This document shows, in pieces, positions 1 through 5,539 of a stretch of DNA of 7,968 bases. The notes beneath the pieces were generated by a model. That model ran no database searches. It saw nothing but the letters and a program-made list of their open reading frames with translations, and was not told where the DNA came from. Position 1 is the first letter of the stretch. The number at the start of each line of letters is the position of its first letter. Position numbers and translations under genes: made by a program. Origin of the DNA: Candidatus Sulfopaludibacter sp. SbA3 (GTDB taxonomy: Bacteria; Acidobacteriota; Vicinamibacteria; Vicinamibacterales; UBA2999); contig CAMBHC010000110.1 of assembly GCA_945866285.1 (NCBI GenBank), forward strand, positions 1-7,968, in the 5' to 3' direction.

Positions 1-55
1 GCAGGGCCGCGTGCTGCAGATTTCGCCGCAGTAAAGAAACGCCTCCAGACGTTAG

Positions 56-301
56 CGCGCGCCACACCGCTGGTGCTGCTCGCTCCGCGCGAAGGCCGGG
101 ATCAAGAACGTCGAACTCAACGCCGCGCTGATTGACGAGTTCATCAAGACCGACCACCCGAACTTCGGTGTGATGTTCGACTTCTATCACTTCTGGTCCG
201 GACTCAACAAACTCGAGGACCTGGATCAGATCAGGCCGGGCGAGATTCAGCACGTGCATTTCCAGGACGTGCCGGTCATGGGCAAGGCGCAGGTCTTGTA
301 G
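56..301 (+). pseudogene. Remnant of a sugar phosphate isomerase/epimerase (TIM-barrel, IolE-like)
   Basis: The frame ending at the TAG at 299-301 reads as the late part of a xylose-isomerase-like TIM barrel. From about 92 it gives KNVELNAALIDEF, then HPNFGVMFDFYHFWSG, then GEIQHVHFQDVP. The family motifs N-V-G-x-x-x-D-x-x-H and the following H-V-H-x-x-D are metal and substrate positions. Only about 70-80 residues remain of a family usually near 280. The frame is closed upstream by stops at 32-34 and 53-55 with no start codon, and it ends right after HFQDVP, where relatives continue with a G-D-G segment and a last helix. Both ends are therefore missing. Frame 1 is open from the window edge to a stop at 133-135, so a frameshift near 85-95 could join it to this frame; I cannot confirm that from one sequence. 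The first 31 bases in frame 2 could also be the tail of another gene ending at TAA 32-34. Family call is fairly sure; the decay mechanism is not. Confidence 0.6.
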
Positions 302-322
302 GTGTAGCGGTGCCGATTGGGC

Positions 323-328
323 TATTCT
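323..328 (+). promoter_or_regulatory. Candidate -10 box for a leaderless asparaginase transcript
   Basis: TATTCT lies exactly 6 nt upstream of the ATG at 335. No Shine-Dalgarno-like purine run precedes that ATG. A -10 at this distance would start transcription at or beside the ATG. No good -35 is visible. The same box type and spacing occur before the deformylase gene (2164-2169). Confidence 0.3.
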
Positions 329-334
329 CTGCCC

Positions 335-1507
335 ATGATTAGCCGACGCGACTTCGTGAAGTCTGCTTCCCTGGCCGCCGCTGCGCCGCTGTCGCTGGCC
401 CAGGCTCCGGCCCCCCAGGGGGCGCCGGCCGTGAGGCGTACCGTCCGGCCCGTCGTGATCTCCGATTACTCGGGCTGGGAGTTCAAGAACGGCGGCGCCG
501 AGAACGCGGTGCAGCGCGCCTTCCGGTTGATCACCGAAGGGCAGGATGTCCTCGACGCGCTGATTGCCGGCGTGAACATTCCCGAACTTGATCCACTCGA
601 AACCGGCATTGGCTACGGCGCCCTGCCCAACGCGAACGGCGTCATCGAGCTCGACTCGTCGTGCATGCACGGGCCGAAGAAGCGCGCCGGCGCGGTCGCG
701 TGCCTCGAGGGTGTGCGGACGCCGTCACTGGTCGCCAAGGCGGTGATGGAGTACACGGATCATCACTTGCTGGTTGGCGCCGGCGCGCAGCAGTTCGCGC
801 GCAACATGGGATTCACGGTCGAAGACGACCTCAACACCGAGACCTCGCGGCGCCTGTGGCGCGAGTGGAAGCGGCGCGTCGATCCCGAGCACTGGCTGGA
901 TCCGAACGGCAACGAGCGCAAGCCCAAGCCGAAGCACGAGAAGGATCCCGGCGCCGAGGCGGCATGGCAGGCGCGCGGGTTGGCAGCTGGGAAAGCGATG
1001 GTGCGCGACGGCCTGATTCCCGAAGGCAGCTTCTGGGGCACGATCAACTGCGACGGCCTTGGTCCGAACGGCGACATCTGCGGCGTCACGACCACCAGCG
1101 GCCTGGCGTGGAAGATCCCCGGCCGCACCGGCGATTCGCCCATCCTCGGCGCCGGCCTCTACGTCGACAACGAAGTCGGCGCGGCGGGTTCGACCGGCCG
1201 TGGCGAAGCCAATCTTTATAACCTGTCGTCGTTCCTGATCGTCGAGTCGATGCGCCGCGGGATGTCGCCGAAGGACGCCGGCATGGAAGCGCTGAAGCGC
1301 ATCAAGGCCAACACCATTGAATCGCGGCTGCTCAACACCAAGGGCAACCCCAATTTCAACATCCGCTTCTTCGTGCTGAACAAGCAGGGGGATTATGCCG
1401 GCGTCTCGATGTATCGCGCCGGCGAGACGAAGTTCGCGGTGTGCACGGAGAACGGCGCCCAGGCGCTTGAGCTCGAACCGCTGCTGCCGGGCGCACCCGA
1501 AGATTAG
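335..1507 (+). CDS. Tat-exported N4-(beta-N-acetylglucosaminyl)-L-asparaginase / isoaspartyl peptidase-type Ntn hydrolase
   Basis: A 390-residue Ntn-hydrolase of the glycosylasparaginase/type 2 asparaginase family, which hydrolyses amide bonds of glycosylated or isoaspartyl asparagine after self-cleavage. The N-terminus MISRRDFVKS is a twin-arginine signal (S-R-R-x-F-x-K) followed by an Ala-rich hydrophobic stretch, so the protein should be exported folded, to the periplasm or beyond. Family landmarks are GIGYGALPN (about residues 91-99), then a charged linker rich in Lys and Pro (about 193-206), then WGTINCDG. Thr236 of that motif (codon 1040-1042) aligns with the threonine freed by autoproteolysis to become the nucleophile. 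Next come TTTSGLAWKIPGRTGDSP and GAGLYVDNEVGAAGSTGRGE, the substrate-binding region. The usual H-D/G-T is W-G-T here. I chose ATG 335 over an in-frame TTG at 317 because it places the RR motif at the normal position. The stop overlaps the stop of the convergent Nudix gene. Substrate (glycoasparagine, isoaspartyl peptide or other) is unknown. Confidence 0.9.
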   Translation: MISRRDFVKSASLAAAAPLSLAQAPAPQGAPAVRRTVRPVVISDYSGWEFKNGGAENAVQRAFRLITEGQDVLDALIAGVNIPELDPLETGIGYGALPNANGVIELDSSCMHGPKKRAGAVACLEGVRTPSLVAKAVMEYTDHHLLVGAGAQQFARNMGFTVEDDLNTETSRRLWREWKRRVDPEHWLDPNGNERKPKPKHEKDPGAEAAWQARGLAAGKAMVRDGLIPEGSFWGTINCDGLGPNGDICGVTTTSGLAWKIPGRTGDSPILGAGLYVDNEVGAAGSTGRGEANLYNLSSFLIVESMRRGMSPKDAGMEALKRIKANTIESRLLNTKGNPNFNIRFFVLNKQGDYAGVSMYRAGETKFAVCTENGAQALELEPLLPGAPED

Positions 1508-2034
1508 GCCGTCCGGCCCGGCCCCTTCGCGGCGAGGTAGTCGCGCAAGGCTTCGCTCGTGCTACGGAAGGCAAGGTCGTTCCACGGGATGGCATCCACA
1601 TCGAACGCTCTGGCCTCCAGCCCCTCATCGTCGACGGCCAGCTCACCGGAGATCATCGTCGCCGCATAGACGATGATCACCGGCGCGCGACCGGCATAGG
1701 AGTAGATGTCAATCAGGTGATCGAGCCGCACGTCGAGGCCCACCTCCTCGCGGGCCTCGCGAATGGCGGCGAGCGTGACCTCCTCGCCGCGGTCCACGTA
1801 GCCCCCTGGGAACACCCACTTGCCATAGCCTGGCTCGATGGCGCGCTTCACGAGGATGAGCTGCCGGCCCTCGTTGACCCGGATGATGGTGCCGACCGCC
1901 ATCTTCGGACCCAGATAGAACACGAATCCGCACGCCGCGCTGGTGCAGACCAGCCGCTTCGGCTCGGTGGCCTTCAGCACGCGTGGCTCCAGCGGGCTGC
2001 CACACACCGGGCAGAACTTGTAGGGCGGGTTCAT
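1504..2034 (-). CDS. Nudix hydrolase with N-terminal zinc ribbon
   Basis: A 176-residue protein. Residues 8-36 form a zinc ribbon (Cys8, Cys11, Cys30, Cys35). A Nudix fold follows, with the complete box G-x5-E-x7-R-E-U-x-E-E-x-G-U at residues 78-100 (Gly78, Glu84, Arg92, Glu93, Glu96, Glu97, Gly99), which binds Mg2+ and cleaves nucleoside-diphosphate-X substrates. The ribbon-plus-Nudix order resembles NADH/ADP-ribose pyrophosphatase relatives, but the NudC substrate motif SQPWPFPxS is absent, so the substrate stays open. The start is uncertain: ATG 2034 has AGGAG touching it with no spacer, and ATG 2049 lies five codons upstream in frame. The frame stays open to 2685, but that extension crosses the octamer arrays and the antisense of the deformylase gene, so I reject it. 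Divergent from the deformylase gene; convergent with the asparaginase gene. Confidence 0.88.
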   Translation of the reverse strand: MNPPYKFCPVCGSPLEPRVLKATEPKRLVCTSAACGFVFYLGPKMAVGTIIRVNEGRQLILVKRAIEPGYGKWVFPGGYVDRGEEVTLAAIREAREEVGLDVRLDHLIDIYSYAGRAPVIIVYAATMISGELAVDDEGLEARAFDVDAIPWNDLAFRSTSEALRDYLAAKGPGRTA

Positions 2035-2056
2035 CTCCTGTGAATGCATTCTCGAG

Positions 2057-2093
2057 GTGCTCTGGTGCTGACGTGCTCGGGTGCTAGTGTGCG
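2057..2093 (-). repeat. Octamer array, left arm (core AGCAC on the minus strand)
   Basis: On the plus strand GTGCT begins at 2057, 2065, 2073 and 2081, with the variant GTGCG at 2089. That is five units at an exact 8-bp period with three variable bases between cores. It mirrors the array at 2099-2151 and lies between the divergent Nudix and deformylase genes. Confidence 0.85.
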
Positions 2094-2098
2094 AAAGG

Positions 2099-2151
2099 CG
2101 CACCATAGCACGCCCGCACCGAAGCACCCCAGCACTTGAGCACTCCAGCAC
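2099..2151 (+). repeat. Octamer array, right arm (core AGCAC)
   Basis: Core AGCAC begins at 2107, 2123, 2131, 2139 and 2147, with variant CGCAC at 2099 and 2115: seven units at an exact 8-bp period, three variable bases between cores. The innermost units of the two arms (GTGCG 2089-2093, CGCAC 2099-2103) pair around AAAGG, and the units stay in register outward from a centre at 2096. Confidence 0.85.
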
Positions 2152-2163
2152 CCGATCCCAATA

Positions 2164-2169
2164 TAGAAT
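2164..2169 (+). promoter_or_regulatory. Candidate -10 box for a leaderless deformylase transcript
   Basis: TAGAAT, inside the AT-rich run 2160-2170, lies 6 nt before ATG 2176. There is no Shine-Dalgarno sequence upstream. The nearest -35-like hexamer (TTGAGC, 2136-2141, within the octamer array) is about 22 nt away, longer than the usual 16-18, so it is doubtful. Confidence 0.35.
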
Positions 2170-2175
2170 TCTTGC

Positions 2176-2727
2176 ATGTCGATCCTTAAAGTTGCCCGGA
2201 TGGGCCATCCCGTCCTCCGCACCAAGGCCCGGACCCTCGATAAGCTCGAGCTGAAGCAGCAGACCATGCAGGACTTCATCGACAGCATGGTCGACACCAT
2301 GTTCGAGTATGCAGGCGTGGGGCTGGCGGCGCCGCAGGTGCACGAGAGCCTGCGCGTGTTTGTCGCCATGCTCGATGCCGCCGGACAGGGCGACGGCGAT
2401 GCCGTGGTCTTCGTCAATCCCGAGATCACGGTGGTGGGCGATCAGACCGTCGAAAACTGGGAAGGCTGCCTCAGCATTCCCGAGATTCGCGGCCGCGTCC
2501 CGCGGGCCCAGCACATCAAGATCACGGCTCTCGACCGTCACGGCAAGCGCTTTGAGCTGGACCTGGAAGGCTTCCCGGCTCGCGTCGTCCAGCACGAAGC
2601 CGACCACCTTGATGGGGTCCTGTTCTTCGACCGCATGAAGGGCCTCGATTCCCTCACTTATCTCGAGGAGTACTCGCGCTATCACTCGCGTCGAGACAAA
2701 GACGACGAGGACGACGACGAGGAGTGA
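2176..2727 (+). CDS. def: Peptide deformylase
   Basis: A 183-residue cytoplasmic metallohydrolase that removes the formyl group from the initiator methionine of nascent proteins. All three family motifs are intact: GVGLAAPQ (47-54), EGCLS (96-100) and QHEADH (139-144). Cys98, His140 and His144 bind the metal and Glu141 is the catalytic base. Length is normal. The C-terminus ends in a very acidic run (DKDDEDDDEE, residues 174-183) that is outside the catalytic core and of unknown role. ATG 2176 gives the usual short N-terminus before RMGHPVLR. No ribosome-binding site is visible; a -10-like box 6 nt upstream suggests a leaderless message. The usual partner fmt is not adjacent here. The gene ends 2 bp from the stop of the opposing secreted-protein gene, leaving no room for a terminator between them. 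Confidence 0.97.
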   Translation: MSILKVARMGHPVLRTKARTLDKLELKQQTMQDFIDSMVDTMFEYAGVGLAAPQVHESLRVFVAMLDAAGQGDGDAVVFVNPEITVVGDQTVENWEGCLSIPEIRGRVPRAQHIKITALDRHGKRFELDLEGFPARVVQHEADHLDGVLFFDRMKGLDSLTYLEEYSRYHSRRDKDDEDDDEE

Positions 2728-2729
2728 TG

Positions 2730-3125
2730 CTATTTCTTGACGCCGGTTCCGCTCATTGAGAACTGGCCGGCGTTGATGTCGAACGACACCTTCACCTTGT
2801 CGGTGCCGTCCGGCGTCATGGTGATCAAGGCGTCAAATGACTGCCCCTGGAAGTTGCCGGCGAACTTCAGGACCAGGGCGTCTTTGTCCTTCGCGACGTC
2901 GGTCACTTTCTGCGTTTCGGGCGCCATCTGGCTGGACATCTCGGCGACGACCTTCCCGCCTTCGTCCTTCAGGACCACGTTCTGCTCCATAGAACCTTGT
3001 GGCGTGTCCAGGTTCAGAACCCAAGTCCCCATGAAGGCGCCGGCGTCTGTGGGCGCGAGCTGGGCCGATGCGGTGAGCGGTGAAAGGACAAGCGCCAATG
3101 CGAGCGTGGCGATCAGGCGTGCCAT
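2730..3125 (-). CDS. Small secreted protein of unknown function, predicted all-beta
   Basis: A 131-residue protein with a clear Sec signal peptide: basic MAR start, hydrophobic core to about residue 15, and an A-x-A site (TASA, cleavage near residue 21). The mature part of about 110 residues begins near GTWVLNLDTPQG and continues as alternating polar/hydrophobic strands (VVLKDEGGKVVAEM, ALVLKFAGNFQGQSF, DALITMTPDG, KVKVSFDI). This looks like a small lipocalin-like beta barrel, but I recognise no named family and no catalytic motif; it has no cysteines in the mature part. The start ATG at 3125 has a good ribosome-binding site (AAGGA, complement of 3134-3138, 8 nt away), unlike most genes here, which suggests efficient translation. 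Its leader carries a perfect inverted repeat (3147-3167). It faces thyX head to head. Confidence 0.75.
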   Translation of the reverse strand: MARLIATLALALVLSPLTASAQLAPTDAGAFMGTWVLNLDTPQGSMEQNVVLKDEGGKVVAEMSSQMAPETQKVTDVAKDKDALVLKFAGNFQGQSFDALITMTPDGTDKVKVSFDINAGQFSMSGTGVKK

Positions 3126-3146
3126 GGTGACAATCCTTGGTTGTGT

Positions 3147-3167
3147 CTGCCGGGAGCATCCCGGCAG
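3147..3167. promoter_or_regulatory. Perfect inverted repeat between divergent promoters
   Basis: Arms CTGCCGGGA (3147-3155) and TCCCGGCAG (3159-3167) pair perfectly over 9 bp around the loop GCA. It lies 21 nt upstream of the secreted-protein start and about 54 bp from the thyX -10. On the minus strand a -10-like TAATAT (complement of 3177-3182) would start transcription just before it, so it would form the first hairpin of that mRNA. It could be a 5' stabilising or regulatory hairpin, or a dimeric repressor's operator. No U-tract follows on either strand, so a rho-independent terminator is unlikely. Confidence 0.55.
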
Positions 3168-3220
3168 GCCTCGCGGATATTAGCACCACCTCGACCTCGG
3201 GAAACACCGGGGTGAGCGCG

Positions 3221-3226
3221 TATAAT
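3221..3226 (+). promoter_or_regulatory. Candidate -10 box for the thyX-led gene cluster
   Basis: A perfect TATAAT is followed 47 bp later by the thyX ATG (3274). Nothing close to TTGACA is seen 16-18 bp upstream. The placement is right for transcription of the four-gene block starting near 3233. Confidence 0.45.
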
Positions 3227-3273
3227 GACCCGTCCGCCTTCGCGCCTTGCGCTTCGGCGAGACGAGCTCCCAT

Positions 3274-4821
3274 ATGCCTGCCGTTGCCATCGAGACCGCT
3301 CCGCCGAAGGTCACGCTCCTGTCGTCGCCGGCGACCCCGTACGACGGCGCGATTGCTGCCGCCCGGACGTGCTATTCGCCACGAGTCATCGAGCGCAGCG
3401 AAATCACCGACAAGCAGCGGGATTCGATCGGCCCGCTCACGTTCGAAGGCGGACACCACACCGTGTTCCAGCACGCGCACTTCGAGTTCGGCCTCGAGAA
3501 CATCTCGCGGCAGCTGGTGTGGAGCGTGCTGCACTCGTATCCGTTCTATAACTCCGAACAGTCCAGCCAGCGCTACGTCAAGCTGAACGAGCCGCGTGCG
3601 TTCGTGCCGCCGATCACCGGCGAGGCCTTGGACGTCTACGAACAGGCCGTGCTCAAGGCCTGGGACTCTTACGCGAAGCTCTCCGCGCTGCTCAAGGATG
3701 ATGCGTGGGCCATCCTGAAGGATTTGCGATACGTCAGGGCCACCAATTCGCCGGCGCGCCTGAAGGCAGTTGAGCGCGAGTCCGAGAAGAAGGCGATTGA
3801 AACCGCGCGCTACGTGATTCCGATTGGCGCGTTCACCTCGATGGTGCATACCGTGTCGGGCATCGTGCTGCATCGGCTGTACCGGATGCTCAATGCCGGT
3901 GACGTGCCGTACGAAGCCGCCATGGTGATTGGCGCGATGGTCGACCTGGTGAAGGAAGTCGACCCGATGTTCTTCGAGAAGGTCGGGCTCGACACCCTGG
4001 CGCGCGAGGCCATGCCGGAAATGCAGTTCCCGAACACGCGGGCGTCGGGCGACGCGTTTGCGGCCGAGTTCGATCGCCGCCTGCAGGGCCGCGTGTCGCG
4101 GCTGCGCGACTGGTCGGCCGGCGCCGAGCGGGTGGTGGCCGACGCCGTGCGCGCCACCTTCGGCATCACCACCGTCGAGATGGGCGACGAGGAAGCGATC
4201 GATCGGGTGATGAACCCGGCGCGCAATCCGTATCGCGTCGACATGCTCGACGTCGCGTATCACTCGCCGATGATGCGCACGCTGAACCACGCCAACTACG
4301 TCTTCGAGAAGAAGCTGAGTCACACCGCCGACTCGCAGGACCAGCGGCACCGCATGGTGCCGGCGTCGCGGCCCATGATGACACTGGCCGATACGACCCA
4401 GCCCGACTACATCACGCCGCGCCTGATTCGCCAGAACCCTGAGGCGCTGGTGGTGTACGAACAGGCGATGGCCGAGGCGTGGACGGCCAAGAACAAGCTG
4501 CTGGCCCTCGGTGTGCCGCTCGAATACGCGCTCTACGTGGTCCCCAACGCCAAGGCGCTGCGGCTGGTGGAATCAGGCTCGTTCATCGCCCTGCAGCACA
4601 AGTGGACGCTGCGGACCTGCTTCAACGCGCAGGAGGAGATCTACCTGGCGTCGATGGACGAGATCAGCCAGGTGAAGGAGATTCACCCGCAGCTGGGCCG
4701 CTACCTTGGTCCGCCGTGCGTGCTGCGCAACAAGATCGTGTCACCACGCTGCACAGAGGGCACCCACTTCTGCGGCGTGCCGGTCTGGAACTCGTTCCCG
4801 AACGCCGAGCGCCGGCTCTGA
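3274..4821 (+). CDS. thyX: Tandem-domain ThyX-like flavin-dependent thymidylate synthase homologue
   Basis: A 515-residue protein, about twice the 220-250 residues of ordinary ThyX, which methylates dUMP using FAD and methylene-tetrahydrofolate. Two ThyX-like halves are visible. The N-half has GGHHTVFQHAHFEFGLENISRQ (59-80), NSEQSSQRYV (93-102) and a helix ARYVIPIGAFTSMVHTVSG (178-196). The C-half has YHSPMMRTLNHANYVFEKKLSH (329-350), QRHRMVPASRP (357-367) and ALQHKWTLRTCFNAQEEI (439-456). The signature R-H-R-x2-S-x-N-E-x-S-x-R-Y is divided: the N-half keeps the S-x-R-Y end but has lost R-H-R, while the C-half keeps R-H-R but not the rest. The C-terminus adds three cysteines (482, 493, 500). 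ATG 3274 is preferred to an in-frame TTG at 3247. Whether it makes dTMP or is a repurposed relative cannot be told from sequence alone. The next gene starts 1 nt after its stop. Confidence 0.85.
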   Translation: MPAVAIETAPPKVTLLSSPATPYDGAIAAARTCYSPRVIERSEITDKQRDSIGPLTFEGGHHTVFQHAHFEFGLENISRQLVWSVLHSYPFYNSEQSSQRYVKLNEPRAFVPPITGEALDVYEQAVLKAWDSYAKLSALLKDDAWAILKDLRYVRATNSPARLKAVERESEKKAIETARYVIPIGAFTSMVHTVSGIVLHRLYRMLNAGDVPYEAAMVIGAMVDLVKEVDPMFFEKVGLDTLAREAMPEMQFPNTRASGDAFAAEFDRRLQGRVSRLRDWSAGAERVVADAVRATFGITTVEMGDEEAIDRVMNPARNPYRVDMLDVAYHSPMMRTLNHANYVFEKKLSHTADSQDQRHRMVPASRPMMTLADTTQPDYITPRLIRQNPEALVVYEQAMAEAWTAKNKLLALGVPLEYALYVVPNAKALRLVESGSFIALQHKWTLRTCFNAQEEIYLASMDEISQVKEIHPQLGRYLGPPCVLRNKIVSPRCTEGTHFCGVPVWNSFPNAERRL

Positions 4822-4822
4822 C

Positions 4823-5530
4823 GTGGCGCCGATCCTGCCGTGGATCGCGCATCTCTACACCGCGTCGGGGGCCGTCATCGCCCTGCTGGCCACCGGCGTC
4901 ACCTTCGCGCACAACTTTCGCGCCGCGTTCATCTACCTGGTCGTGGCGACGTTTGTTGATGCGACCGACGGCGTGCTGGCGCGCGCGCTCCGCGTCAAGG
5001 AGCGCCTGCCGCACTACGACGGCGCCCGCCTCGACGACATTGTCGATTACCTGACCTACGTGTTCGTGCCGGTACTGATCGTGTGGCAGGCCCAACTGGT
5101 GCCGGTCGCGTTTCCGGTGTGTGCGGCCATGTTGCTCGCCAGCGCCTACGGGTTTGGCCAGGCCGACGCCAAGGTCAACACCGGCGATCCCTTCTTCACC
5201 GGCTTCCCCTCCTACTGGAACATCGTCGTCATCTACCTGTATGTGTGGCAGCTTGCGCCGGTGGTCAACGCGGTGATCCTGCTGGTGCTGTCGGTGCTGG
5301 TGTTCGTGCCGATCCGCTACGTGTACTCATCGCGCACGAAGACGCTGAAGGTGCCCACACTGGTGCTTGGCTCGACGTGGGCGGCGGTGTTTGTCGTCAT
5401 GATTTGGCGCTTGCCGGCCACTGACGGCCCATGGCTGGCACTGTCGCTGGTGTTTCCGATCTACTACGTCGCGCTATCGCTGTGGCTCAACACCCAAGCC
5501 TCCAAGCCTCCAAGCCCCCAAGCCACCTAG
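4823..5530 (+). CDS. pcs: Phosphatidylcholine synthase (CDP-diacylglycerol:choline phosphatidyltransferase)
   Basis: A 235-residue integral membrane enzyme that joins choline directly to CDP-diacylglycerol to make phosphatidylcholine (EC 2.7.8.24). The CDP-alcohol phosphotransferase motif appears as D49-G-x2-A-R54-x12-G67-x3-D71-x3-D75. The spacer of 12 rather than 8 residues is typical of Pcs and separates it from PgsA or PssA. Other Pcs-like segments are RLDDIVDYLTYVFVP (69-83), DPFFTGFPSYWN (122-133) and VFVPIRYVY (160-168). About eight hydrophobic membrane helices are apparent. The start is GTG 4823, one base after the thyX stop, which points to translational coupling; the reading frame runs further upstream but only inside thyX. 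The last eleven codons (QASKPPSPQAT, 225-235) and the stop come from an octamer repeat array, so the tail is probably not functional. Pcs implies use of choline taken up from outside; no choline transporter is in view. Confidence 0.9.
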   Translation: MAPILPWIAHLYTASGAVIALLATGVTFAHNFRAAFIYLVVATFVDATDGVLARALRVKERLPHYDGARLDDIVDYLTYVFVPVLIVWQAQLVPVAFPVCAAMLLASAYGFGQADAKVNTGDPFFTGFPSYWNIVVIYLYVWQLAPVVNAVILLVLSVLVFVPIRYVYSSRTKTLKVPTLVLGSTWAAVFVVMIWRLPATDGPWLALSLVFPIYYVALSLWLNTQASKPPSPQAT

Positions 5531-5534
5531 CCTA
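5495..5534 (+). repeat. Octamer array (core CAAGCC) at the 3' end of pcs
   Basis: Units start at 5495, 5503, 5511 and 5519 (CAAGCCTC twice, CAAGCCCC, CAAGCCAC), then the degenerate CTAGCCTA at 5527, all at an exact 8-bp period. The array encodes the end of pcs; the TAG stop sits inside the fifth unit. It fills nearly all of the space before the transporter start at 5540. Confidence 0.9.
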
Positions 5535-5539
5535 TAGAT

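Noticed and set aside
301..316. A two-unit GGTG-N4 period-8 repeat before the asparaginase gene
   Set aside because: Only four matching bases in two units; this is expected by chance in GC-rich sequence.
2057..2151. A CRISPR array
   Set aside because: The repeated unit is only 8 bp with 3-base gaps; there are no 25-40-bp repeats, no spacers and no cas genes.
2035..2685. An upstream extension of the Nudix frame that would make a 393-residue fusion protein
   Set aside because: The added part is antisense of deformylase plus translated octamer repeats, with no conserved domain; the Nudix protein is complete from 2034.
2833..4350. A 505-codon open frame on the minus strand opposite thyX and the secreted-protein gene
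   Set aside because: It is antisense to a clearly conserved ThyX frame, is rich in Arg, His and Gly as expected of a GC-rich shadow frame, and shows no domain.
5533..5538. TATAGA as a promoter -10 for the MFS gene
   Set aside because: It ends 1 nt before the start codon, too close for normal initiation at or before that ATG, and the gene probably shares the upstream transcript.
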